Assembly (NCBI GenBank): GCA_001414485.1 | Contig: LLEY01000004.1 | Coordinates: 1 to 64,000, forward strand | DNA: 64,000 bases | Source of the DNA: Calycina herbarum | Lineage: Eukaryota > Ascomycota > Leotiomycetes > Helotiales > Pezizellaceae | Direction of reading: 5' to 3' | Shown here: positions 49,670 through 59,734 of the stretch, piece after piece | Numbering within the stretch: the first letter of the stretch is position 1 | Layout: each line of letters opens with the position of its first letter | Made by a program: the position numbers and the translations under genes | Notes under the pieces: model-generated | Database searches by the model: none | Told to the model about the DNA's origin: nothing | What the model saw: the letters and a program-made list of their open reading frames with translations, nothing else

Positions 49670-51165
49670 GTTATCATAGACCGCTGAGTAAAATTGGAGG
49701 CGCCCATAGAGTATTGCTTGTCATAGAGCTCCATATTCTCTGCGATCCCGTTGCCCTCTATACGCGATATGTCATTCTAATTTGTTATAGTCAAAAGCTG
49801 TCATTGTGGATTTCTAGCTGGTTGCAAAGATCTGGGTGACGTGTTTCCCGATCCCAATCACTTATAAAGTTCTGCTATGTCGTGGATTGATGATAGAAGG
49901 AACAGGCTGACAATTCAGCAATGCTTGGTTTTACTCTAAAGCAAGGTTACGAATGATTTGGGTTCGTTTAGGAGAACTTTGAAAGTCTGTATTGGTCGCT
50001 GAATTTTATAAACGAGGATTAAGGTCGCTAGATCTTGATACGTTTCTATAGTTAATTAATAGACGAGTGTTGTAGTTTTTCACGTACGTGATAATCGCGA
50101 AGTTCAAATACTACGAAGCAAAAAAAAAAAGGCTAGAGAGGAGATTATTCTTTATTATGAGGGTTATCAAGGGGGTGAGGTTGATTCTTTCAAGGTGCTA
50201 AGGCTCGGAATCGAATTTCCCCTTCTGGTATGGCCCGTTCTATGGCGAGGGCATGGGACTCTAGTAACGAAAATAGGCTCATTTCTCATGAAAATAACAC
50301 TAGTCTCTCTCTCTCTCTTCAGCTATTCCGCCACCTCTTTCTCTTCTCTCTTCGTCTTCTCCTTCTCTTCTCTCTTCTGTCTCTTATTCTTCTCTTTTTC
50401 TGTTTTATTCTATACCTCTTATAAAAAGCAAGGAAAGAGTACTAGTTATAAAGTATACTAAATACTTTCTTCTTATTCTCTATCTAAGTAGAGTTCTATT
50501 TATCTTTTATAAGAAAAATCCTAGTATATCTAAGCTAAAACTTAGTTACCTCTTCTAATATATCATTAATCTACTCTGATAATATCTAGCTTATATCTTT
50601 ACTTCTTTCTTCTTTAATAGTAGTATAATATTAGACATAGTAAGCTTTATTATCTTTTGACTAGATAGCTTAGATATTAGGAGATATAGGAAGTTACTTA
50701 TTTAGAATCTTAGTAGTAATCTTAGAAAGATTTTTATATTCTCTAACTAATATAGTAGATAGTTTAGTATTAAGAGATTGTTTATATATAAGTTATAAAG
50801 TAATATAAAGTGCTTTGATTTAAAGTGTTTAAGATAACGCGAAGGCTAAGTTAAATAGACAATACTATTACTTCGTTTAGGGGGTCAGTATCTGAATAGA
50901 GGACTACGACAGACGAAGTATAACTATATTTACAACAGAGTTGGGAATAAACGGCACTCGCAACCAACAGCAGCACCGAAAAGCAGTAATATTAAGGCGG
51001 CAGGGAAAGCTTAAAACCCCAAATTATTCACAAATTAATAGGAAAAGAATATATTTCAACGAATTGCGCATAAAGTTGATAATAGGGAGAGCTTTGCCTC
51101 ACCACCGCCCGCCATACTGGCCAAAACTGGCGTGTAATGTTACTTAAAAGTCTTCTAAAGAAAGA
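49670..51165. repeat. Unrecognised ~1.45-kb repeat, copy 1
   Basis: Diverged direct copy of about 59735-61165. Shared landmarks include TATAGACCGCTGAGTAA-like sequence at 49681, GTCGCTGAATTTTATAAACG (50002), CTATGGCGAGGGCATGGGAC (50241), a CT-rich stretch (50305-50400) and GGCGTGTAAT at 51130. Differences are mostly C/T and G/A. No TG...CA ends, inverted termini or target duplications are obvious. The more damaged of the two copies. Confidence 0.75.
50220..50870 (-). pseudogene. RIP-degraded frame of unknown family, copy 1
   Basis: The minus strand reads, through stops, ALYITL, then LIYKQSLNTKLSTILVREYK, colinear with the better preserved copy at 60255-60910. No domain is recognised. Confidence 0.5.
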
Positions 51166-51518
51166 GAAAAGAATAGCATCTTCTTTCCCGGAAATCCTTT
51201 ACTACGAAGTCTCGGGTTCAATGTTCATATCTATTGCGAGGAAATTGGGCGGAGAAAGGGGGTTTGGACTTGAAGTAGGTTACATGTAATGTGGTTCCAG
51301 AAAGACTCAATTTCTGGAACCTTGCGAGCACTGCACCCATTCTCAAAATCCTGCCCATAAAAGGTTCCCCAGAATTATTGCTTTCCTTATGACTATTTGA
51401 AAACTTGTCTGGTTGGTTGCCAGCCCAGTTTCTCTTATTTGTTACCAGAAAATAGTCCTTACTTTTTCAAAGACTACTCAAAAGCGGAAGGAAATCTCAC
51501 TACACCCAAAGCGGAGGT

Positions 51519-52345
51519 CTATTCCTCCAACTTCCACCCGCCTCCGGCCATGAGAGGCTCACTGAGCACTTTGCTAATCATTAGAAGGTGCTGATCACAG
51601 AATCTACCTGCCACAACAGAAAGTCCGATAGGCATCCCATTCGCCCCAGTAAATGCAGGAATATTAATGACAGGCATATGCATGCCCTGTCCAAGGTTAG
51701 CTATAGACTGGATATTGGATAAGCTTGACTCACTGTCCAGAACCAGTTAAAGGCTGCACTGCCAAAGTCTTCTAGCCCAAGGGGAGCCTCATCAATAGAC
51801 TGGGCGTAATGATGGCGGAATAATTCGCAGCAATATTATCGAAAACAGGCCGCATAGAAGCGTACTTATCCAAGGCCCCGACTCTTTCTTTCCGCGTATA
51901 ATTGGCTCTGTTTTCAACGAGGCTGCGGATTTGAGGATGCAGCTTTGTCTTATCCATCCTGTACTCCCTGAGAAAAGCCTCCTGCGCATCGCTATTGGTG
52001 ACAACACTATGCATCCGCTTTAGCGAATTAAGGTCGCTGAACTCTGATGGAAATGACACTTCCTCCACTGCTACGCCATGCCTCTCGAGAATTTCGGCGG
52101 CTCTCTCCATGGCAGCGGCCGTGCCAGGTCCGGCTCGGGGCCATACCGGAGTCTTGATGAAAGCAACTCGTGCTGCTTTGAGCGGTGGTTCTCTCAGGGG
52201 AAGGGACCCATCATCATGAAGTGCAAAAATATCTGCTAGTAGTTGCAAATCCTCAATGCTACGAGCAAAGAATCCGGAGCTATCCACGGTCATAGTGCAA
52301 GTCTTCTGGATCACAACCCTCTTATCCACGGCCCATGCAATACAA
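51519..52345 (-). pseudogene. Truncated amidase (amidase-signature family)
   Basis: The C-terminal half of a fungal amidase. An open stretch of about 185 residues has TVDSSGFFARSIEDLQLLAD, the family block after the catalytic region, then VFDNIAANYSAIITPSLL, with LGLEDFGSAAFNWFW continuing at about 51740-51782. A second piece, NIPAFTGANGMPIGLSVVAG and FCDQHLLMISKVLSEP, ends at a stop at 51519. The pieces are separated by GTGAGT...CTATAG, which looks like an intron but leaves the frame off by one, so a frameshift is likely. The N-terminal half with the GGSSGG nucleophile motif is missing; sequence beyond about 52345 is unrelated. Not catalytic. It may be the remnant of a catabolic or cluster gene. 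Confidence 0.82.
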
Positions 52346-52996
52346 ATGGTGTTCTCAGTGAGGTGATCTCATGCGAATAGCCTCATTATCTTGTCCTCGA
52401 ACCTCAGCAGCCGTATCTCACATATCTCTTCGATGTCTTGGAATTAGGGCTACGAATAGAAGACATACTCTCTCTCTCGACTTTTACGATTGGCATTTCG
52501 ACTACGGACGGAAATTCGCTACTCAGTTCTTCCTTGAGACACTACTTATTCCGACTTCTACAGTTCGGCATATCGGCGACGGATGGCATAGTGGCATAGC
52601 TTGTGGTCTATAAGGATGTTTATTTCGAGGGGTTAGGTACCGGGCAAAGGGGCACCGAGGTCAGCTACACAGCTATAATAGACCATTGAGAAGTAGTTGG
52701 AGTATTCTACGATGGTAGAGCCTCATACGACACTACGAATTGAGATTGAGATACTTGGGATATGTTACACAAGGGTGGATTGGTTTGAAGGATTTGGTAT
52801 TCCGGCTGTGGATGGCAGGAACAGGTCGGAATGGCTGGAGAGCTTTGGTGGGAATAGCTTCATATTTGTCAAAGAGAGGGGGGAAGATTTATTAGGGCAG
52901 GAGCGACCCTTACCATAATACCCTGTATATAGACAGGATCCCACATGCAATTCCAGAATCATCACAACCCTCATATCCACGGCCTATGCCATACAC
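52311..52996. repeat. Short direct repeat pair around the amidase break
   Basis: ATCACAACCCTCTTATCCAC (52313) recurs as ATCACAACCCTCATATCCAC (52964). Both continue GGCC/GGCCTATGC-AATACA-like for about 33 bp in all. The 650 bp between them contain no recognised gene. The pair brackets the point where the amidase frame is lost. Confidence 0.6.
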
Positions 52997-53206
52997 CGGT
53001 TGTGCCCCGCCCTCACCGAAACCAGTGACCGATATGCAAGCCAGGGTCCTTTTGATCTGGGTATTTGCCGTCACACCAGATATTAAGCGAGTCAGCATAC
53101 TGTATGTATTAAATACTATATGTCCTCCCACTTATCATTTCCTATATTATAATATCTTATTACGCCTTGTAACTTTAATTTAAGTGTCTCGGGAGTCTTT
53201 TTTCGA

Positions 53207-55003
53207 ATGCCTTTCCAAATCATCATTGTAGGATGTGGCATTGCTGGTCTCGGAGCAGCGATATCACTTACAAATAAAGGTCATGATGTTACCGTTCTGG
53301 AAGCCACTTCCCATCTTCAACCTATTGGGGGAAGCATAGTGTTGCAGGCGAATACAAATCGTATTCTAGACAGCCTATGCATATATAAATCGTCATTAAA
53401 CATTTACACTTCGATCCCTTTCGGGCCAAGCACAAGGAGATACAAGGATGAGGAATTTCTTGTCAAGAAAGCTGTTGATCTATATCAGAAAGAATATGGA
53501 TTCCCGTAAGTTGAGGTATTATTTTGAAAATGAAAGTGCTAATATTGGGTATTTACAAACTATGGTCCGTCCTTGCACAGAGCAGATTTACAGCAAATTC
53601 TTTTCGACGCTACAGCAAAATGAGGGACTTCATTTAGACTCGGTTGTCCCGTCATCGCCGTAGAAGAAAGAGAAGAGACGTCAACAATTGTGATTAAGGG
53701 AGGAGAGAGGATAGAAGCTGATATGGTTATAGGAGCCGACGGCAAGCCAATGAGGAATTCTACAAACAGCTTTGATATACGAGGTATTAGGACGCTATAA
53801 CTAAGTGACAATTATTCTAGGGATTAAGTCCATCGTTCGAAGGAGTCTAGTGTTAGATATTGAATATATCCGTAATAGTTACATAGATATAATACAACTA
53901 TTAATTCCTGAAATCACTATACGATTAGACCCGAAACCTCGATATTTATAGATTAAATTAGCCTTTGGTACGGTTCTTCTATAACACTAGCTATTATGCC
54001 TGTTCGACGAGGTATAAAACACTCCTAGTCACGATTAATACAGTGAGTTACGAGTTAAGCTTGAGTTTGCCTACTTTTTTTATAATCTAAGCTTTTTTTT
54101 TATTAAGGCTTTCTCCCTCTTTTCTTTAGAAGACAGAAAATAAAAGTACTCTAAAAGAGACGAGGCCTAGCTAGAAAGAAGCGCTATATTTAATTATCTC
54201 TCTTCTATATAATTTATTAATTTAAAGTAAGTATAATAAAAGTAAACTAAAAGATAAATAATTCTTAAAAAGCTTAGATTACAAAAAAAGTAGGCAAATT
54301 CAAGCTTAACTCGCAACTCACTATACTACTATATTTACTTATTTCTAGGTGACTAATAGCTTCTTAGTCTTGATTACTACTACTTAAGAGATAAGAGTTC
54401 TATAGAAGGAATAGGCTGAAATCAAAATATCAAGAGGTTTAAAGTATATTTAAAAATTTTTAGTCCTACTATCTAAAAACTCTTGTTCTACGTAAAAGAG
54501 GGGCAGGTTTAGAGACTAATAGAAACCATACTGGAATCTTAGGTAAGTGAGAAAGGCAGGGTGGTTTTAATTAGAGATGCTGCCTATATAACTCTCCCAT
54601 GGCTTGGCCAAGTAGACCCATGAATTTATGAAGTTTAGTGTAAATGGAAAGAAGCTTATTATTTTTAGGGAGGCGCCATGGCGCTCGAGAATGTAGCAAA
54701 GGATGCAGCAACTCTGGCAGAATGCTTAGAGAGAGCGGAGATGTTCGGTATTGAAGCAGCTCTTAAAGCATTCTAAACTATCTAAGAGCCGCGATGTAGG
54801 CTACTTTAAGAATGGGCTTCAGCGAAGGGAAAACGAGTAATACTTCCCGATGGACCGGAGTAACTCGAACGTGATAAACATTTAAAGCTCTTCAATGGTT
54901 AGGTGAAAGCTAAGCCGCCGAATGCGGATGGCAGCGAGGAACTCCCCCAGTTTGAGACTCCAGATTGGATAAGCGGGTATAATGCACTAGAATTTGTAGG
55001 TGT
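53207..55003 (+). pseudogene. Broken FAD-dependent monooxygenase (salicylate hydroxylase-like)
   Basis: A group A flavoprotein monooxygenase. The N-terminus is intact: the FAD motif GCGIAGLGAAIS starts at residue 9, followed by VLEATSHLQPIGGSIVLQAN. After a possible intron (53508-53580) come ADLQQILFDATAK and a premature TGA at 53621. IEADMVIGADG carries the DG motif. GIKSIVRRSLV (53820) and RVVLIRDAAYITLPWLGQ (about 54560), a damaged GD motif, follow. The C-terminal parts are MALENVAKDAATLAECLERA (54679) and DGSEELPQFETPDWISGYNA (54928). Stops and a MITE at 54041-54323 break the gene. Many stops are of the C-to-T type. Confidence 0.85.
54041..54323. mobile_element. 283-bp MITE with long inverted repeats
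   Basis: The ends CAGTGAGTTACGAGTTAAGC and (reverse complement of the right end) TAGTGAGTTGCGAGTTAAGC begin inverted repeats of about 58 bp. They also share TTTGCCTACTTTTTTT and AATCTAAGCTT. TA is duplicated at 54039-54040 and 54324-54325, as in Tc1/mariner-type MITEs. No coding capacity. It sits inside the monooxygenase pseudogene. Confidence 0.9.
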
Positions 55004-55004
55004 A

Positions 55005-55942
55005 ACTACTCAATACCTCTTTTATTATTCTAACTTCCAATAGGCCAATAGAGAACTTGACAAGATTTTCAACCCTTTTTGATGGAATCTATAAACTGCT
55101 TGTTTTTTTTGCTTTGCGATCTGAAATTTCTTTTGTTAAGGCACCTGGTAGATTGGCGCTGATATTACTTTTGATATCAGTTCAGTGCTTATATCAATGA
55201 TTCGATTTAGAATTAGAATGCTTACTGTCGGCATAATAATGAGCGAGTAGCGCTTCACGTGACCTTCTCGCTTAAGGTCTATTTAAGTAAACCGAGTAGC
55301 TAACTTTACTCGGTATGCACGAACGATAATATACTCTTTTTGCATCATGCTATTGGCCACCAAGTCATACCAACACTTACTAATACATTGATTCAATTCT
55401 ATGCCGCTGCTGCGGTCTCTATACTTTTACTGGTAAAGGTCAGGGGTTGATCTTTATGAAATAAATTTTTTACAGGATAATAAATCTATTGAACTTTGAA
55501 GTGTTTCCGACCGTTAATTGTTAAATAAAATTAAACTTGGTGTTTATAATGTTTTACGGCTAGTGTATAAGTGAGCAAGGTCTAATCTGCTTGGTAAGAC
55601 ACCCTGTGGTGCCACAATCTGAACAGCCGACCAAATAATGTTGCAATGACGAATTACACTCAAGCGGTTGTTAATTCGATTCCGCACATGCATACAGTAT
55701 GTAGTCTAGTGGAGTGCTTTGTTTTGTTTAATAAGTTACGGGCGTTGCACCCCGAGAATGCTACTGTATTAATATGGACTGTACAACCCAAGTAGCTAGC
55801 CTCGCTGCCGTACTTATATATATATCTATCTAACCATCGTGTTTCTGGGGACCAGAACCCTGAGCTTTGCTTATATTCTGGCATATTTTGGTTACTATGC
55901 TATCTACCCCACACTCCCAGCTAACTGCGCTTACCGTTTGAA
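55005..55942. other. Intergenic, no gene recognised
   Basis: Between the monooxygenase and MATE pseudogenes. Mixed composition with AT-rich parts. TTACTCGGTATGCACG lies near 55308. The open frame at 55660-55884 (minus) looks non-coding. Confidence 0.45.
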
Positions 55943-57484
55943 GATGGAGAAGAAGAAGAAGAACAACACCTCGAGTATTCAACTTTTGCCAATACAAATG
56001 CCGACCGTGTTTCCAGTCAGGACAGGCTTGAAGACCAAACTCCCAGTTCCCAACAACGGAACGAGCTTAAAATTCTAGTTGCCTCCTCCACTCCTCTAAT
56101 ATGCACCTACATTCTTCAATTCTAACTAGTAGCCATCACATTGGTTTTCGTCGGCCGCTTAGGCGAAGAAGAGCTCGCCGCTGTCTGCCTGGCATGTCTA
56201 ATTGCCAATGTTACCGGATGGTCTGTATTTGAAGGACTAGCCTCGGCCCTCGATACGCTTTGTCCACAAGCTCATGGGCGGGACTCAGAAAAGCAGTAGG
56301 ATTGCATACGCAGAGAAGGGCATTATTCTTGCTGTTGGTATCAATTCCGATTGCATTGCTATGGTAAGTAGCAAGTCCAGACTCTCCATCGAAATTCCGA
56401 AACATTTTCCCAAAAGGTCGGGGCAAACGCTTTACTCATCAGATAATAGGTACAACTCGTACAGCTTTTTACGTCTTCTCCTACAAAGTGAACGAAATTT
56501 GCAAGATGGCAAGAGATTGTTTGCGTATTTTGTCTTTGGGTTGTCCCGGGTACGCTTGGTTCGAATGCGGAAAACGATTTCTCCGAGCCCAAGGTCATTT
56601 TTCACCGGGTCTTTACACCTTCCTCGTCTGTATGCCGACTCACATTCTTCTCGCCTGGTTTCTGGTGGTGCGTTTCAGATTCGGCGCCAATGGAGCAGCA
56701 ATATCTATATCCATAACCTGAAATATGCTTCCATTCGGGCTGGCAATTTATTCCTGGCTGTTCACCACCGGAGAATGCTGGAGGAAAATCGATGGGAAAA
56801 TTTCTCAAAACTGGGGACTCATCATTAGACTCGCTCCACCAGCCTGTTTAATGGTGGAGGTCGAATGTATTGGGTTTGAGATCCTCACTGTGCTGGCTGG
56901 GCTCATTGGTACGGCCGAATTGTATGCGCAAACACTACTGGTTACGCTGTGCGGGTTTATGTTCAAGATCCCATTCTTAATGGGCATCGCCGCTGGCACT
57001 CGGATCGCGGATCTTTTAGGGAGCGGCTCTCTAACTGAGGCAAAAGAAACGGCAAGACTTAGCCTCTTCCTTGCTGGCGGTATAGGGTTGTTTATCGCTG
57101 TGTTGAATTTATCTTTTCGTAAGCAAATTCCTTACATTTTTACTAATGAAGAAGGCGTTGCTAGTTTGATGCTTAAAACGATACCTTTATTAGTAGTTTT
57201 CACACTGATCGATGTAGTCGTCGATATTCTCACTAGAATCATAAGAGGGATGGGAAAATAATATGTTAGGGCATTGATAAACCGTTAGATATTATGCAAT
57301 TGGCCTTCCATGTGGTATTTTTGTAGCCTTTACGCTAGGTTGGCATCTCAATGGATTTTAGGCTGGTATTTCAATCGCTATGTTTATCATATGTGTCTCT
57401 TAGGGTCTTTACGTGTATTTTCTGGATTGGGATAAGTTGGTGGAAGAAGCTAAAACTCGCGATGCTTTCGAAGTGGATTCGTAG
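55943..57484 (+). pseudogene. Broken MATE-family efflux transporter
   Basis: A multidrug and toxin extrusion protein of the fungal/plant type. Pieces in order are KLPVPNNGTSLK and ILVASSTPLICTYIL (56040-56110, one frame apart), LVAITLVFVGRLGEEELAAV (56130), LASALDTLCPQAHG (56240), a middle in several frames (56400-56700), then a long open piece (56725-57261) with LVTLCGFMFKIPFLMGIAAG, TNEEGVASLMLKTIPLLVVF and RIIRGMGK. The last piece continues past a TAA at 57259 as VAFTLGWHLNGF and GLYVYFLDWDKLVEEAKTRD and ends at 57484. The in-frame stops after 57259 fit CAA-to-TAA and TGG-to-TAG. Frameshifts in the first half mean it was dead apart from RIP. Confidence 0.87.
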
Positions 57485-57815
57485 CTTTGCTTTTGAATTT
57501 ACAAAGCCTTATTAAGCTTGGAAAAATAATATTTTACTTCGACATTGATGTTACTTAGTTAAAAACTCACTTCATGCAAGAATATCAACTGTAATCTACC
57601 TTACTCTTCAGTCCTTCGAGCTGCGCACCTGATTTGCCTTTTCCAGCTCATCTACCCCATAGCTAATTAAGGGAGTTAGTTTACCTCTCTGCTTGATTTA
57701 AAGTTTAAAGGCAATAAGTTACTGAAAAGTAAACTAAAAAATATATGTAGCATACCGGGTCATTACTCTGTGCACACTAGCATTTCATTATGACTCTAGT
57801 CATTATAGTACAATA
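57485..57815. other. Spacer between MATE pseudogene and transposon
   Basis: 331 bp with no recognised feature. Confidence 0.5.
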
Positions 57816-59666
57816 ACGTGTTTCACAAGCGAGTCGCCCACCCAAGCGGGTCGCCCACTTTCCTAGTCGCGTACCATCTACTACCTTTAAATCGTAATAG
57901 CTTAATACTACAACGTTTAATTACCTTCTTAAGAAGCTAATATCATTTTGGCGACCTAAGGACTCGAAAACAACGTGTTATTAACTAAACGAAGCACTAC
58001 AAAGATTTACTAGGTTCCTCGAAAGACTCTCTCCGACCAACGCGCCGGAAAGCCCTCACGACGCGATTACTAGCCTAATTCGAAAAAACTTACGAAGCCA
58101 GAGGAGAAGGTAATAGTTAGATATATATTAGAGTTAGATTTACAAGGGTTTTTGCCTATAAGGGATATGGTATAAGATATGGCTAATAATCTGTTAAGAG
58201 AGTACGACGGAAAGCTTGTAGGTAAGAACTAGCTAGACAACTTTATTAAACGTATACCTAAGCTTAAAACTCGATAGAGTCGTTCTTATAATCGTTAGTA
58301 AGCTTTGACTAAGGATCTGCGAGTTATTAGCCTATAGTTTATGCTTATATAGTCTATAAAAGAGAAATATAGTATTTAAGATAAGGATATTTATAACTTT
58401 AACAAAAGTAGCTTTATAACAGAAGTTATTTTATCCTAACTTGTTATTATAAGCTTAGAAACGCGTAGGAAGCGAAAGCAAGTTCAGCTAGGTAATCATA
58501 AGTAGGTTATAGTTATTTAGAGAGTTAATATAATCGGATAAGCAATCCTACTATTTATTATATTCGCACGTAAAGTACTTATTTCTTCCTAGTACTAAGA
58601 CATATATATACTATACGATTAGGTAATTAAGGTTAGCGACAATAGCTAGATAAATAATAAGCTTAGAGTTATATAGTTAAAGTATTTTAATAAATATATA
58701 AAGGCGTAAAGTATAGAAGGATACTGTTTATTAATTATTAATAGTTATAAAAGCTATAACTTAATCGAATTCTAGTAACTCTATAAAGACTTAAATATTA
58801 TTACTCTCTATATACCTTTATACTTATTATACCTACTATAGCCGCTTAATATAGTCTACTTCTCGCTTTTAAAGCAAGCGTATAGAGCTAAGATATTAGG
58901 CTTAGTATATAATTATATTAATTATATTACTAAAGAAACCTTTCTTCTAGTGTTTAAAATAGCTTTTTATAAAGTATTTATAAAAGGTAATATCTATACG
59001 AGTTTTAAAGGTACTAAGCTAGTCTTATATAACCTAGAAGCTATGTTATCGAAGCTTGATTTAAGGCTTTGTACGCTAACACTAATAATACTAGAAGATA
59101 CTTTATAAACACCTAAAACACTAAGTAACACGTGCGAAATAATAGCTTAATTAACGCTTATTCGAGATCAGATTCAAAGATATTAAGACTCGTTACCTAG
59201 TTCTATTATTCAGTCTCTTAATCAACTTGAAAAAGGCTCTACTAGGGTAATATATAATATAGTATTAATACGTAAGGAAATCACTAGTCTTTGTAAGATA
59301 ACTAAGGCTATAACTAAGCGTAAAAGTTATAAGAGGAAGTATATTAAGAGTTAAGAGACATTAATAGTAGGCGAGGTAGCTAATTTAATTACTTCTAAGG
59401 AAACTAGCGACCAGAAACAAGGTAAAGAGTCTAGGAAGAGAGTTCGCGTAGATAGGCACTATAGCCGTTGTAGTAAAACTAGGTATAATTCTCGTACTTG
59501 TCAGGCAGAAATATTTGATATAGAAGATAGCGAAAGTTCTAAATAATACTAGGTAGCTTCTATAGTTTAATAACTTTGTGTAGTGTTGAGTATTTTGTAT
59601 GGTAATAATACTAGATTGAAAAAGTGGGCGACTCGCTTGGGTGGGCGACTCGCTTGTGAAACACGT
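57816..59666 (+). mobile_element. Full-length Fot1-like DNA transposon
   Basis: 1851 bp with terminal inverted repeats of about 46 bp starting ACGTGTTTCACAAGCGAGTC at both ends, and TA duplications at 57814-57815 and 59667-59668. The inverted repeats carry an internal direct repeat (GCGAGTCGCCCAC then GCGGGTCGCCCAC). It is the only complete member of its family in the window, and its TIRs are unmutated by RIP although its coding part is not. Confidence 0.93.
57985..59550 (+). pseudogene. RIP-degraded Fot1/pogo transposase
   Basis: Read through stops on the plus strand: N-terminal DNA-binding part (PNSKKLTKPEEKVIVRYILE, about 58075), IYNFNKSSF near 58395 where the family has the first catalytic Asp, SYKSYNLIEF near 58750 for the DGHGSH block (Asp changed), VYNYINYITKETFLLVFKIA, then GKESRKRVRVDRHYSRCSKT with the family's terminal Cys motif near 59430-59500. 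Nearly all stops are TAA/TAG at plausible Gln/Trp positions. No frameshift was noticed. Confidence 0.85.
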
Positions 59667-59734
59667 TAAACAAGTAATGATCTAAGTGTATGAAGAAGCT
59701 CACTTCGCAATTCATCTAACCTTTTTCGAATAAA

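Noticed and set aside
52697..53131. Frames on both strands between amidase and monooxygenase remnants
   Set aside because: Neither strand shows family motifs; SGIACG-like words on both strands looked related but the DNA does not align.
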